Positions 10,310-21,594 are shown, numbered from the stretch's first letter. The stretch is 64,000 nucleotides of DNA from Pseudoips prasinana (GCA_951640165.1 OX621240.1:6956713-7020712), one strand, 5' to 3'. Notes: generated by a model not told the origin, from the letters alone. Program-made: numbers and translations.

Positions 10310-10530
10310 AATAATAATTTATTTCAGATCATTAGAATCCATTTTTGTTAGTAAATGATTTATGAACTTAAACACTATTGTTAGTTAATACCTTAAAGCT
10401 AAACATTCAAAAAACACCCCACTGGGGTATGTTTGCGCATCCAATGTTCCAGTATTGGGCTGTCCCACCGGTCTACGATCGTGTTTTATATGCTATTGGG
10501 ACTGCCTCGTACAAATCAATTCTGTTTTTG
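10310..10530 (-). mobile_element. Possible LINE 3' fragment
   Basis: Minus strand ends in ...CTGAAATAAATTATTATTAT, a typical retrotransposed tail. Upstream is a moderately GC-rich block with CCCCAGTGGGGTG. No second copy is seen, so assignment is tentative. Confidence 0.3.
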
Positions 10531-11428
10531 AACGAGTAATTATGTAGATTTGCATCGTTATTAAACGACCACTATATTCTTTATTGCACACAGAAACATA
10601 CATTTAAATTAAATTTTACAATGAAAAGCCATTACATACATAGGCGAGCTTAATTCATTTATGAATTTTCTTCCAGATTACTCACTATACCTGATTATAC
10701 CCTCTTATTACACTAAAATTTTTACACTAAAAAAAAAATAGTTTTCTTTTTATATATTCGTGTTATTTTAGTTTGATTTTAACTATTATTTTAATAATAT
10801 ATTGTGAAAACCTATGGGTCAATAACGTAATATTTTTTTTTGTTTTATTCGGCCAACTGTTCAACAAAAAACTAATCACGTGAGTTGTCATTATGTGTAG
10901 TTTTCACTAAGTTAGTTACTGGCGACCGTTTTATATTATAATACTAAATGATACATTTACTATTAAAATATTTTTTACTTATTTTTCTTTAGTTTCCAAG
11001 CCAATAATTGTCCACGTAATAATACCACGTCGAGTTGAATGTCACCCGTGATATCATCATTGTAATCGATCTTTCCGTAGTCAAAAACTGACATCGTGCT
11101 TCGAAATGAAAGGATGCCAATTCTCTGGCACGTGCGATCGCAATCATTTTATTTTAATTTGATATCTTTAGTAGCTGTAGAATAACAAGAGCTATTGGTT
11201 CTGTAGGCTCCATTTCGTCGGAGACTTCGAGTATCATGTCAAGATTCATCTATAGTTTTGTAAGGCTTTATTTTTGCATTATTTAGTAGCCTAGCATAAC
11301 CAATTATAACAAGGGTGGAGGCTTGACAAATGTATGATAAATAACTAAACCAAACATCCCTAAACTACAGAAATTGAGGATATTTTACCCGAGTCTTAAA
11401 GAAATTATTCATAAATATCTTATGTTTT
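10531..11428. other. Sparse AT-rich interval
   Basis: Contains A/T runs and CpG-containing words near 11020-11220 but no recognised gene or repeat. Confidence 0.4.
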
Positions 11429-11487
11429 TGTTTAAAAAAGACAATGTCCGTGCTAGGAATATTTATCCCTGTATCGTGGGGTACATT
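11429..11487 (-). mobile_element. SINE family F tail, separated from its head
   Basis: GACAATGTCCGTGCTAGGAA...ATCCCTGTATCGTGGGGTAC matches the tail of family F (18183-18260). The head lies at 11806-11935, on the other side of an RTE fragment. Confidence 0.55.
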
Positions 11488-11785
11488 GGGACTGAAATCC
11501 GCTGGCGAACCAAAGTCACCAGTATAGACCGAAAAATTGCCAAGCTGAAGTAGCAGTGGGCAGGGCACATAGTTCGTAGAAACGACGGCCGCTGGGGCAG
11601 AACGGTCCTCGATTGGCGACCATGAACTGGAAAACACACCGTGGGCAGGCCTCTACAAGATTGTCCGATGATCTTGTGAGTGTCGCTGGAACCCACTGGA
11701 TGCTGTTAGCGTAAGATTGGTAATTATGGTAAATTAGCGGGGAGATTTATGTCAAGTGGTGGACGTCTTTCGGCTGATACGAATA
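11488..11785 (+). mobile_element. RTE LINE 3' fragment inserted in SINE F
   Basis: GATCCGCAGGCGAACC-like start, then AATTGCCAAGCTGAAGTAGC, GGGCAGGGCACATAG and CGCTGGGGCAGAACGGTCCT, matching 37510-37730. It ends with the RTE terminus GTGGACGTCTTTCGGCTGAT. The copy carries RT C-terminal coding sequence with frame breaks. Confidence 0.75.
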
Positions 11786-11805
11786 ATTGCCAGACATAGC
11801 ACAAC

Positions 11806-11935
11806 CGTACACAGAATAACCTTGATTATATGTCAAACAAATAATTGTCCTGTTCGGGGTTCAAACTCGGAACACGAGGGCACCGAGGTGGTAGCGAGGG
11901 CACTACTTTAACCACTGAGCCATACGTGTACTCCA
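11806..11935 (-). mobile_element. SINE family F head
   Basis: Minus strand has a tRNA-like head (TATGGCTCAGTGGTTAAAGT as box A region, box B GAGTTTGAACCCC) and the following body. With 11429-11487 it makes an interrupted element. Confidence 0.5.
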
Positions 11936-11989
11936 GAAACGTGCAGTAACTTTTTTCTACAATTCAACATAAAGTGCTCGCTGTTAAAT

Positions 11990-12700
11990 CATGTGGAACC
12001 CCAATAATAAATGTTAGATATTAATATGCTGTCTCGTAAATGTTGACAAAAAATTGGCAACACCATTCATAATATAAACTTAGAAGTTTTATTGCAAAAA
12101 TAATATTTCCCCGTCTTATAACAATGTTTTTTTCTTTGCCTTTTTGCTTAAATTAATTTTATATGTTATTATGTGAGGTGAATTACCAAAAAAGGAAAAA
12201 ACCGCTTTATATGTTTTCTATTATACATGCTACTTGGAATGGATACTTCCGAGAAAGGGTTCAGATTAATCATTTATACTAATCCATCCACTTCTCCACC
12301 AAAGCGACGATATTTTAGTAAATAATTATTCTAAACTAAAGATTATTTAAGTCTCATAGATCTTTAAAATTTGATTCACCATTTGAGTACAAGTAAGTGC
12401 TCAATACAGAACTGTTGGTTGTATTGGTCTAACTAATTCGTACTAGTAGAAAATGTTGGCAACATTTATTAGGCTGCGGGGTACCAGTAAAAACATAATC
12501 TGCTACTGATAAGCTTTTTGGGAGTCCTTATTAGGCAAATTGTTAAAAAATACCCTTTCCCTTGTATCCGGCAGGAGATGTGAGTACAAACTTGATAAAT
12601 CGTTTTAGTGCAATGTCAGGTGCGCGGTAATTGGTTTTTCAATCTATAGTCGTCCAATTTTTGACTGTGAGTGCAATATCGTATATTGTATGTCGACTCT
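11990..12700. other. AT-rich interval, nothing recognised
   Basis: No coding frame or second-copy repeat seen. Confidence 0.4.
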
Positions 12701-12701
12701 T

Positions 12702-12951
12702 GACTCACCGTAGCCTAGTTGGTAGTGCTCCTGCCTACGAAGCTGGTGGTCCTGGGTTCGAATCCGGGTAAGTGCAAATATTTGTGTGATGAGCACGAAT
12801 ATTTGTTTCTGAGTCAAGGATGTTTTCTATGTATATAAGTATTTATCTATCTATATAAGTATGTATATCGTCGCCTGGTACCCATAGTACAAGCTTTGCT
12901 TAGTTTGGGGCTAGGATGATCTGTGTGACATTGTCCCAAGATATTATTATT
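12702..12951 (+). mobile_element. SINE family A, full length
   Basis: Box A TAGCCTAGTTGGT and box B GGGTTCGAATCCGGG. The body runs CAAATATTTGTGTGATGAGC to GGGGCTAGGATGATCTGTG and the tail is (ATT)n. This is a good reference copy. Confidence 0.9.
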
Positions 12952-13142
12952 AATTCCAACGTACTTAACATTTTACCTAAAATACCTGCTCACGACTCCT
13001 GTCGGTTATTATACTTACAAAGCTTTTAAGTAAAACTGTTAGTTATCCATCTGTATTGTTTAATGGTAATTATGTGTTGGGACATATTTGTAATAATAAA
13101 ATACAATATATGCATCACTTTCATTCACAATTGCGATAACAG

Positions 13143-13386
13143 GCCCAATGTCATCATGTCACTTGAATGTCGTCCACAGCTGGACAAAGATTTCCATTGT
13201 GGAGTTGTGTCATAATCGCCACACTTTGCAGACAGGCTGGCGCTCGGATTTGAATGATGGAGTTACTTATATAGAGCGCTGCTTCTCTGGGAAATATTCC
13301 CTCGGGATGACTTCTACGCCCCCCACAGGATGAGATGGGATGGTTATATTCTTTGCCATCACACAACACAAGTGCACAAGCCCAAT
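13143..13386 (-). mobile_element. RTE-derived mini-element, possible 7-bp flanks
   Basis: Minus-strand order is RTE 5' block (GATGGCAAAGAATAT, CATCCTGTGGGGGGCGTAGA), then ATTATGACACAACTCC, then the RTE 3' end CTTTGTCCAGCTGTGGACG. GCCCAAT occurs at 13143-13149 and 13380-13386 and could be the target duplication. Confidence 0.6.
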
Positions 13387-13487
13387 TTTTTTTTTAGTTC
13401 CTTTTTACGGCTCTGGCTACTTTGGCCTTATGAGCCTTCAGTAAATGTATTTTTATATCATTTATTTCCGTCATTGTCAAGTAAAAT

Positions 13488-13752
13488 CCGTCACAGTCAA
13501 GTCATACATAGTCCTTGTCCGACCCCAGTAAAGCAGTGGACACTTTACTAGAGGCTTTTATGGAGTTTTGATTACAACACGGAAGATCACAATTCACGGC
13601 AATATCGCACTTTCCTCCACTTGTGTACGTTGTCGAAAATGTTATGTCTAAAATCCACCATATTTGCGCATAAAAACTCCAATTTACACCAGTTTTTGAA
13701 AATAAAACATAGCCTCGATGCGTCTTTTTCCGCGTTGGCGCCAAAACTCCAC
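13488..13752 (-). repeat. Dispersed ~265-bp repeat with coding-like frame, copy 1
   Basis: Opposite-orientation copy of 24812-25092. Minus-strand translation gives MAPTRKKTHRGYVLFSKTG and later TTYTSGGKCDIAVNCD; the second copy keeps the latter peptide. I do not recognise the family. It could be a DNA transposon remnant or an untranslated repeat whose frame is open by chance. Confidence 0.5.
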
Positions 13753-14004
13753 AAGCCCAATGTACTTTGATGTTGCAAATCTAAAGGAACCCCGAAATTA
13801 AAGGTCATTGACGTGATGTCTAGGAAATGCTAAACAAAAAATTAGCATCATGTTTTATAATCCAGAGCTTGTAAGATGAATTGTAAAAGTAATCTTTTGC
13901 CGTGTTGAAACTACTTTACTTATCTTTGCCTTTTTGTATTGATATAGTTTGTTTTGTTTGTTTTTTTAATACCCAATTTCCTTTGCCAGGCTGCAGTCGA
14001 AATA

Positions 14005-14100
14005 AAAACACACTAGTCACTATGGATTATGCTTCAGGAAATCATTTGGAGGGATGTGCCATAATCGCCGCCCTTGCTTGGTTGGCGATCGCAGTATAAT
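14005..14100 (-). mobile_element. RTE mini-element fragment
   Basis: GGAGGGATGTGCCATAATCG and GGCGATCGCAGTATAATGG correspond to the middle of the mini-element (compare 39340-39400). It ends just before SINE C at 14107. Confidence 0.5.
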
Positions 14101-14106
14101 GGTCAT

Positions 14107-14645
14107 ATGACAGGCCTATTGGCGTGGTTGGCAAATGCTTGCTTTTCACGCCGGAGGACGTAGGTTAGATTCCCACCCAGGACAGATATTTGTGTGCATG
14201 AACATGTCTGTTTGTCCTGAGGCTGGTGTAATTTATCTGTATAAGTATTTATTTACAAAATAGTATTATATGTAGTGACTGCTGTGTGGTGACGGCGACA
14301 AATATCAGAATCAGAATATCATCACCCCATCTCATCCCGTGGGGGGCGTAGAAGTCGACCCGAGGGAATATCTACCAAAGGACGGGAAGCAGCTTCCTTC
14401 TGAGTACTACGACCATCATACTGCGATGGCCAACCCGCCTGCCAAGCGTGGCGATTATGGCATATCCCCTCAAGATGATTCTTGAGGGAGGCTTCTCCAG
14501 CAGTGGACTTATTTAAGCTGTAATGATGATGATTATATGTAGTATACTAGATATCTGGTTTCCATAGTAGAAACTCTGCTTAGTTTGGGATTAGTTGGCC
14601 GTGTGTAAAATAATGTCCCAGAATATTATTATTATTATTTGTCTG
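14107..14645 (+). mobile_element. SINE family C split by an RTE mini-element
   Basis: Head 14110-14190 has box A TTGGCGTGGTTGGC and box B near GTTAGATTCCCACCC. The body stops at ATTATATGTAGT (14265-14276) and resumes at 14532 with the same 12 bases, then runs to GTCCCAGAATATTATTATT. Confidence 0.85.
14277..14531 (+). mobile_element. RTE-derived mini-element, complete, 12-bp target duplication
   Basis: The 255-bp insert starts GACTGCTGTGTGGTGACGGC and passes through CATCCCGTGGGGGGCGTAGA and GCGTGGCGATTATGGCATAT. It then joins an RTE 3' end (AGGCTTCTCCAGCAGTGGAC) and finishes in ATGATGATG. It is flanked by ATTATATGTAGT on both sides and sits inside a known SINE, so both boundaries are certain. 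No protein is encoded. This is the clearest proof that 5'+3' RTE hybrids transpose as units. Confidence 0.88.
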
Positions 14646-15034
14646 CATTTTTATCCGATGTTACATCAACATATAAACAACATCATGTCTCTAGTTTATG
14701 TTTCAGGCAGCTCGCATTGTCTTCCTGATTCAAAATGTTACTGGTGTTTTTAAGCTAACCATTATATCTTGTATTTTTGCGTTATAAAATAAATAATAAA
14801 TTAAAAAAAGGTTGTAAATAGTCAGAACATATTCGTAGTAGTATGTAATTATTTCTAGGTAGATATCTATCTACATATAGATATTTAGGTACACGGATTG
14901 TAGGAAATAATTTACAATAAGATTTATTTTATAATAGTAACGATATTTAGCTAACTTAAATTAAGTTATTGTCAAGGTCAAACTTTATACGGCATAATAG
15001 GTACAATCAGTATTTCCAAGTTAGTATCTCCAAA
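14646..15034. other. AT-rich interval, nothing recognised
   Basis: Short runs of AATAAATAATAAA only; no feature. Confidence 0.4.
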
Positions 15035-15192
15035 ATTGAGTACTGTCCATCAGCTGGACGCCATTATCGCAACGCTAAGCAGCCTTGTTGTCAATATATA
15101 TAATACACACAGAGAGAAGCTGCTGACGTTCCCTGGGAGATGCTCTCAGGACAACTTCTACGCCCCCCACGGCACGAGATAGGGAGGGGCAG
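15035..15192 (-). mobile_element. RTE mini-element, internally deleted
   Basis: Minus-strand blocks CTCGTGCCGTGGGGGGCGTA and CAGCAGCTTCTCTCTGTGTG, then GATAATGGCGTCCAGCTGAT. The middle is shortened relative to 14277. Confidence 0.55.
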
Positions 15193-16394
15193 CAATTCAT
15201 TTCCATACAATATAATCGCGGCATTACTTCTTCGGGATTTATGATTATAAGATAATGTGTCCTTATGAACCAATCGTGTATTGTTGTGGTGTTTTAGGAC
15301 CTAGCAGCGGTACAGAAGGTGATTTATGCGTCGTAACTGTTTATGTACTTACATAGCTGATTTCACTCCTATTGACATAATGAATTTGGTTCTTTGAAGA
15401 AAATATAGAAGAAAATATATTAATTCTGTAAACAAGCACAGATAATAATAATATATAGGTACACATAAAGAAATCCTTAATTGCTATCGGTGCGAGTCCG
15501 GTATCAGTCTTTCTGTTTATCATAAATTGGCACAGCAAAATATGCTATTGCGGCAAAAACAGCATTGTTTTTAAGATTTTGGACGTCTAGTTCTAACTGC
15601 TATCTCTGTGACAATAAAAATAAAATACTTACTTCTTTATTCTTTATTTAACCCTAGATTATAATGATAAAATACCGATAGAACTGAAGTAATGGACTGC
15701 TACATATTTCACTTTTAAAGCCTTTGCTATATTAGTTACTGCCTAGACAAATCTTTTAATAGCATTAAATATTACTCTATACAAAGAAATCAGTGTTTAG
15801 CATTCACAGCACGAAGTGTCCGTAATCACGCAAAACTATATTAAGTCTTCAATACCATTCCCAATCGAAACGATCGAACCATTACTATTCTTTATAGACA
15901 TAGTTAAAACATAAATTACAGTCCATATATTATCTGAGAATAGCTTATGTAAACTAGTATCTAGGATCGGAAGCTGTGACAATGCCATACAATTTATTTT
16001 AATGGGCATTTATTAAGTTGGCTGTATAAAATCGCTGGTTACTCTGCGGGTGGCTGAATGCTTAGATTATCTGTGTCATGCGCCCGCGCTCGAAGATGTG
16101 TATCGGGAGTATTCGGCTTTATTCGGCTGGTATCGGCACCGATGACAATAGGGAACAAATGTGAGCACGTTCGCTCGTTCGTTCTTTATATGATCCCGTT
16201 CGCGATTTGAAATGTGATCCTAGTCTTAATGGTTCTTTAGTGGTTCAGATATATCTTGTAAGGTGATAAATTGGAGAAATAAAGTCACTACGAGTTCAAG
16301 GATATGTCATACCTTTGCCTTAGTTCAAAACCTTTCTATAAATGAAGTCTAAAAGTTAGAATGTTAGTGACAATTTTTATGTACAGCCACGCCT
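15193..16394. other. Sparse interval with one CpG-containing block
   Basis: No gene recognised. 16070-16210 is richer in G/C and CpG (CGCCCGCGCTCGAAGATG, TTCGGCTGGTATCGGCACCG, GTTCGCTCGTTCGTTC) and may be host sequence. Confidence 0.35.
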
Positions 16395-16432
16395 ATAGAA
16401 GTCGCAGGAAGCCGTTGGATGCTAGCTAAAAG
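16395..16432 (+). mobile_element. Short RTE 3' fragment
   Basis: GTCGCAGGAAGCCGTTGGAT matches the RTE C-terminal codons at 37695-37720; only about 35 bp. Confidence 0.4.
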
Positions 16433-17518
16433 CAAGTCACGGTTTAGAAATATATTATTATATCAAATGAAGGCAATACTTTCGAAGGACCTTTTATTTT
16501 ACACACAGTTTTATGAAAAAACTCGAAGTCATCTCCGAAAATCCTTAAAACAAAAGAATATCGGCATTCCTTTTGACTTAAATTATTTAACTTATATTAA
16601 GTGCATTTCTGTGGGTTTCAGTGTCTGTTATGTTTCATAAAATTTCACTCTGTTTTGTACTCGTTTTGATAGTTTTCAGTTCAATCAATTTTAAGCCACG
16701 AATTTAACGAGAAACAATAAAATTCTGTCTAGTCAGCCCTTTAAGTATGATACTGCATCTGAACAAACTCACGCCCAGGAACACCCGTGAACTTTCTGTA
16801 ATGCATTTTGATACTATTCTATTTTATTCCGCGGTAACAGACCATATTAAGAGTTCACGCGTGTTAACGGACGATAGTGAGTTTATACAGAGAAGAATGT
16901 AGCGTAAATTGCTCATCGTATAAAGTTGATTATTAAGTGAATCTGAGAAAGCTAAAAGTAATGTTTATTTTCAGGTATAACAGCTCACGTAATAAGACCT
17001 TTAAATTATATACCCTTGATGCTTTTGCAGTGACCTATCTCCCGTTTTGATCTGAAGGGAAGTAGAACTACCTTTTTGTAACTTATTTATTTCTGATTAA
17101 ATTTGATGTGCGATCCAAGGCAGTCGAAGCAATTACCCAGGACATGCCGGGCCTCACCGCTCAGTGTCACTTCATTGTGTGCAATTGTTGCTCCCGGCTA
17201 ATGGAGTTGCAGTGGTGGATAAGAGGGAAGGACAAGTATCACATTTCGGCAATAGATATTACAGCTGTTTTCATGCAAAATTTTGTGCAGTACTAGTATG
17301 CACTGGCTAGTCTCTTTCGAACTGAATAATTCAAAGAATATTAGTCACAAGAACATAGCATTAGTAACCTTCTACAAGTTAACATAAGACACATTACAAT
17401 AGACAAAAACTAGTCTTGAGGAATTAAAATTTTGAATAAGACAGATTTTGAATGAACGAACAGGGGAAGCAAAAATATCAAATTCTTTGCAAAAGTTATT
17501 GTAGGCAGAATAGAGACG
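16433..17518. other. Interval without recognised element
   Basis: 17108-17296 is an open frame of 62 codons with more G/C than its surroundings, but I cannot assign it and see no convincing splice signals. The rest is AT-rich. Confidence 0.3.
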
Positions 17519-17659
17519 GTACAGACACCAGCACATCAAGCTACCCCAATCTGTCAAATTTCCCAAATTGACAATGAACCTTATGCTTATGTGATAAAGT
17601 TGAAAATCTATAAAAGAAATTTGACAGATTGGGATAGCTGGATGTGCTGGTGTCTGTAC
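17519..17659. mobile_element. Palindromic MITE, 141 bp, complete
   Basis: Ends GTACAGACACCAGCACATCA and its inverse ...GGATGTGCTGGTGTCTGTAC. Inverted arms of roughly 45 bp (through CTACCCCAATCTGTCAAATT) flank a central segment containing TTATGCTTATGTGATAAAGT. Termini CAGACxCC...GGxGTCTG flanked by TA fit a Tc1/mariner-type MITE. Non-coding. Confidence 0.85.
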
Positions 17660-18182
17660 ATCGGCGAGTGCTGACTGTAGATGTAATAATATCTACCAGT
17701 TGAGGTGCGATCGCATGCGCATAAAAGTAAAGATCCACTGTGATTTAATATTGAGCTACGACTTCTAATAGCTCGTTTGGCAACGCGTATCTTTTTATAA
17801 TAGTCGGACGCCATTTTAAAGACAAGTGGTAGCGGATGCTGCTGTTATAATTTTATTCCTCGTATTCTATTTGGTTTGGGAATTTACTTTGTGAATATTA
17901 TTATTTTATATTATTTATTTATTTGGAACACAAACAGAGTGGTTTTCCAAGAGTTTTATTTACCTTTAAAGGCAAACAATGCTTCACCGGACATTAATTT
18001 CCAGTATCTATCTGTATCAAAAGCCTATTGCCATTAAAATCGTACGATGGGTGGATGATTATACTAGGAGATTTCCTCCAGATGACCTTTAAGGTGGAAA
18101 AGAGACTTTTGTTGTCACCTTAAAATTTGATGCACGGTCCCCTGACAGTGCATCAAATTTATAATATAAATCTCATTCTCAT
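17660..18182. other. AT-rich interval, nothing recognised
   Basis: 18100-18150 has a short inverted pair around TTTGATGCAC/GTGCATCAAA. Confidence 0.35.
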
Positions 18183-18386
18183 TTTTAAAAAGACAACGCC
18201 CGCACTAGGGATTTTAATCCCTGTGTCGCGAGGTACTTTACAAACATATAATAGACGGACACAATTTACATCCAGACTCAGAACACCTATTAATGGGTCA
18301 CACAAATAGTGGTCCAGCGCGGAACTCGAACCCGCAACACGAAGCGGCGAGGCGACTGTCTTAGCCGCTGCGCCACACGTGCAGTC
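18183..18386 (-). mobile_element. SINE family F, full length
   Basis: Minus strand: box A region GTGTGGCGCAGCGGCTAAGA, box B GGGTTCGAGTTCC. The body has GTGTGACCCATTAATAGGTG and ATTGTGTCCGTCTATTATAT. It ends GGGATTAAAATCCCTAGTGC...GTCTTTTTAAAAATG. Confidence 0.85.
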
Positions 18387-18604
18387 AAATAAAGATATAC
18401 TAACAACAAAAAAAAAAGAAACAATGAGTGTTACATTGAAGATAATTAATATAATAAGCGGCACTCATTCCAGAGTATTTTTGAGTACAAAACAATGGTG
18501 TCTGCCATAATTTGAGACTTCGCCAGTTTAATTTTCACCCTGTACAATGGATCTTATCAACAGTATTAAGCGATTTCATCCTGACATTCTTTGATCTGAT
18601 TCTG

Positions 18605-18860
18605 ATTTATTAATTCTGACAGGCCTGTGATATTGAGGCATTTAAGAAGAATTTAAAAAATTATGTGATAAGACAGACCGCACGGATACACAATTTTTTT
18701 TGTAAATAATAATAATAATAAGCAAATGCTAGCTTCCAATTTTTTTTTGTTACTCTTATACTGTATTCCACTATATTTAAAACTATTTATGTACTGCATT
18801 TTGAGCTGTAAAAGTGTATGTTAATACTCAAGTGTTGAATAAATTTAATTATTTCATCAT
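18605..18860 (+). pseudogene. LINE reverse transcriptase C-terminus and 3' UTR
   Basis: The frame from 18629 to the stop at 18707-18709 reads DIEAFKKNLKNYVIRQ then TARIHNFFCK, a standard LINE C-terminal pattern. The 3' UTR (GTAAAAGTGTATGTTAATAC, TGAATAAATTTAATTATTTC) is the same as at 28945-29440, where a Helitron interrupts it. Confidence 0.65.
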
Positions 18861-20380
18861 CTTTTTTTCATTGAATAGATCCATTTGGGGTTACCCCATT
18901 CGGATACAAAGTGTAGGGCCGATTTTATCCTCACAACCAAACTCTTTTGAGATATTCAGTTGTATTTCTACTAGGTCATTGGATCGGATACGTATATATC
19001 TGTTTCTCAGTTACCGTAGCCTACGATACTAACACATTAAAAGTATTAGTCACGCGTTGATGAACCTTTCACCATCCCATTAAGCCCTGGCAAACTATTC
19101 ATATCCAGACCCACAATAACGGTTTTGTCTGAATGTTATCGGGAACGTGGAGACGAACGTTCAATAAAGAAAATACATAAAAAGCACCCTTTACAGATGT
19201 TCATGTGCTATTTTATTGTATTCATTTTAATTTAAGTTTAACATGTGAAGTTTGACAATAAAATATTTGTAAGTATATTGTTGCAGTGCCCTTACAGGGT
19301 TCATGTTTGGTACTGTATTATAATCTAAAATACCTATGTAAAACACATGAAAGCAATAAATAAATTAAAATTGAGATTTTCCTCATACTGAAAAAAATCA
19401 CTACCGAGGGACACGATTTAAAAATATCATAAATAATTTGCCTGCTCGCTGTATCCTATGACTTCTGCCGAGCCAAACTAACAGCAATTTAGAGCCGATA
19501 CGAAACGTAAGTCTGTCCGAACGGGCTCTAACTCATCCGCGCGGCTATAACGCGCATAATTCAAGGACACAAAGGCTGAGGCGTGATAAACGCTCGCCTT
19601 CATTCACGCCGCATCATTGGAGTTCTGAAGGCTTTGTTTTGCCCCCGCTTTGGAGAGGCAAAGCTGCTCTCGAGAGCTAGGATAAGTGCATAAGAGGCGC
19701 ATTTGCTAGTTGCATAACAGCCGTTTTCTTGGGATTATATGGTTGGATACTTACGATGTTCAATTTGAAGAGTGTTTTGTATAGTTTGCTTGGAATCTGA
19801 CTTTGGGTATTAGGATTTAGGAGTATATATTTTAGATTTGTTTGTATTTTCTGATTAATTATTCAATTTGAAAAGTGTTTTTAAGGCTTTTTTGGAAGGT
19901 AAAGAGTTTACCAGCGTTTTTTTCGCATTTTCTGCTTAAATAATAATAATAATAAATACTTATTTATCAACTTTCGGACGGTTTGTTAGTGTCTGTAGTT
20001 GGTTCGGGTATTAAAGATTTTCAATAATTAAGTATAGCCATGATGCAATTAACGAAGATTGTCGATTCTCGGCGACTATATATGCCCGGTTACGGGGTCA
20101 CGATGTATTACAAGTTTCTTGCGACCGATTGTAATAGATATGCATACCCAAAATAAAATAAAAATAATAGCCCAATTTAAAATGTAATTTACATTTCTTT
20201 CTATTGTTATGTTTGTGATTTATTAAGCTTTTTACGTGATTAAACACAAATGAAGAAAAAAAAATTTTGCTTCGTTTTAATTCACGTGGCTTATTCTCAC
20301 AAAAAATGGTGTGCACGAATTTCGTCATAATTTTAATACAAATCTATATAGAAGGCTCGGCAGTAAATAGTAGTAAGAGC
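18861..20380. other. Low-repeat interval with GC-richer block 19440-19730
   Basis: The block has CpG-containing words (CATCCGCGCGGCTATAACGC, TTCACGCCGCATCATTGGAG, CCCCGCTTTGGAGAGG). No coding frame of note and no second copy. It is a candidate for conserved non-coding or exon-flanking host DNA. Confidence 0.3.
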
Positions 20381-20397
20381 CAATAGTTTTGATGAGC

Positions 20398-20470
20398 GCA
20401 TTGGATTAGGCTGGTCGGCGTGGTATGGTTGTGAACTGGCAGGTTTCGTTCCCAAACGAGATAAATATTT
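20398..20470 (+). other. Degenerate tRNA-like sequence
   Basis: GGCTGGTCGGCGTGGTATGG and CAGGTTTCGTTCCC resemble SINE box A and box B, but no SINE body follows. Confidence 0.25.
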
Positions 20471-20654
20471 TAAATAATCTGGGAGTTCTAAAATACCTTG
20501 TCCACGTCACTTATTTATATATTGAGTATTCATATATATTGTTTATTATAAGTTGAATAGGTTTTTGAAATGAAAAATTTGGTAACAGATGGTTTTAATT
20601 AAATAGCGTTTTTTAATAAGGCTGTAATAAAATACCAGTCGGCACTCAATTTTC

Positions 20655-20805
20655 GTCGGCCAAATGTTCTCACCGGTCCATAAGCGATCAGCGAGGTTAA
20701 GTACCTAGGCTCACGATCAGTCCAAAGATGGGTGACACAAAGCAGTTTAATTTCTAAGCGTCTCAGTGCTTCGGAGGGCACGTTAAGATGTCGGTTCCAC
20801 ATTTA
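20655..20805 (+). mobile_element. 5S rRNA-derived SINE, 3'-truncated
   Basis: CTCACCGGTCC, GCGATCAGCGAGGTTAAG and GATCAGTCCAAAGATGGGTG correspond in order to the 3' half of 5S rRNA (the GTTAAGC box A region and ATGGGTGACC box C). The tail GTCTCAGTGCTTCGGAGGGC follows, as in the 53.75-kb copy. It is a SINE because the 5S body is diverged and a constant non-5S tail follows. Confidence 0.75.
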
Positions 20806-20928
20806 AAGATCATAATTAAAATTTGCTTTCTTATGTACTTCACAAAATATTTCAGCCGACAGTAAAATTATATTTAACATGATACATTATTTTCTTTTCT
20901 TTATCTATGCCTTGCCTATTAACCTAAC

Positions 20929-21254
20929 GTACTAGATATTAAATAATTACTCTACTTTTACACGCGTTTAATAAAGTTTAACCTTTACTTGGCATCATTA
21001 CAATGTTGCTGGCCGAAGACACGTCGTGGGGCGCAGTCAAGTGCACCAGCCACGAGATTAACCGCACACTACTTGTAATTTGAGAGCCGATTTAAACTCG
21101 ATATAAAATTAACAGCATAATCATTTCTTAGCTTTTGTAAAAAAAAAACAATGATCTTCGGCCAGCAACATTGTTGTGATGCCAAGTAAAGGTTAAACTT
21201 AATAAACGCATGTAAAAATAGACTATTTATTTAATATTTAGCACGTTAGGTCAA
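20929..21254. mobile_element. Foldback (long-TIR) element, ~326 bp
   Basis: 20929-21030 is an inverted copy of 21159-21254. Outer words are TTAACCTAACGTACTAGATA and the inverse of AATATTTAGCACGTTAGGTC; inner words are TTTACTTGGCATCATTACAA and AACAATGTTGCTGGCCGAAG. Loop of about 130 bp, no coding capacity. A TTAA- or TA-type target is possible but not proven. Confidence 0.75.
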
Positions 21255-21277
21255 TAATAATATATCAATATATAATA

Positions 21278-21594
21278 TCCTGAGAAACACGGCCATCTGA
21301 TCCCAAACTAAGCACGGCTTATACTATGGAAACCAGAAAACTGATATACTACATATACTACTTTTTTTTTGTAAATACATACTTATATAGAATAGTACAC
21401 CCAGACTCAGGACAAACAGACATGACAATTCACACAAAAATCTGACCTGGGTGTGAATCATCATATTACATATTAACTCTATTTAGTGTGAATAAATAAA
21501 TTGAATTGAAAAAAAATTGAAAAAATCGAACCCACGACCTCTGGCGTTAGAAGCAAGCATTTTGCCAACCATGCCAACAGGCCAGTCAAAGTTA
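21278..21594 (-). mobile_element. SINE family C with small internal insertion
   Basis: Minus-strand head (GCATGGTTGGC, box B GGTTCGAT) and tail are intact. About 65 bp at 21460-21524, ending GTGAATAAATAAATTGAATT plus an A-run, interrupt the element just after the box B side. Confidence 0.75.

Noticed and set aside
12702..12780. tRNA gene calls at SINE heads (A, B, C, D, F)
   Set aside because: Box A and box B are present, but each is followed by the same non-tRNA body in many copies and the acceptor stem does not close, so they are SINEs.
17108..17296. 62-codon open frame as a host gene
   Set aside because: No recognised motif, no splice context and no start context; could be chance.
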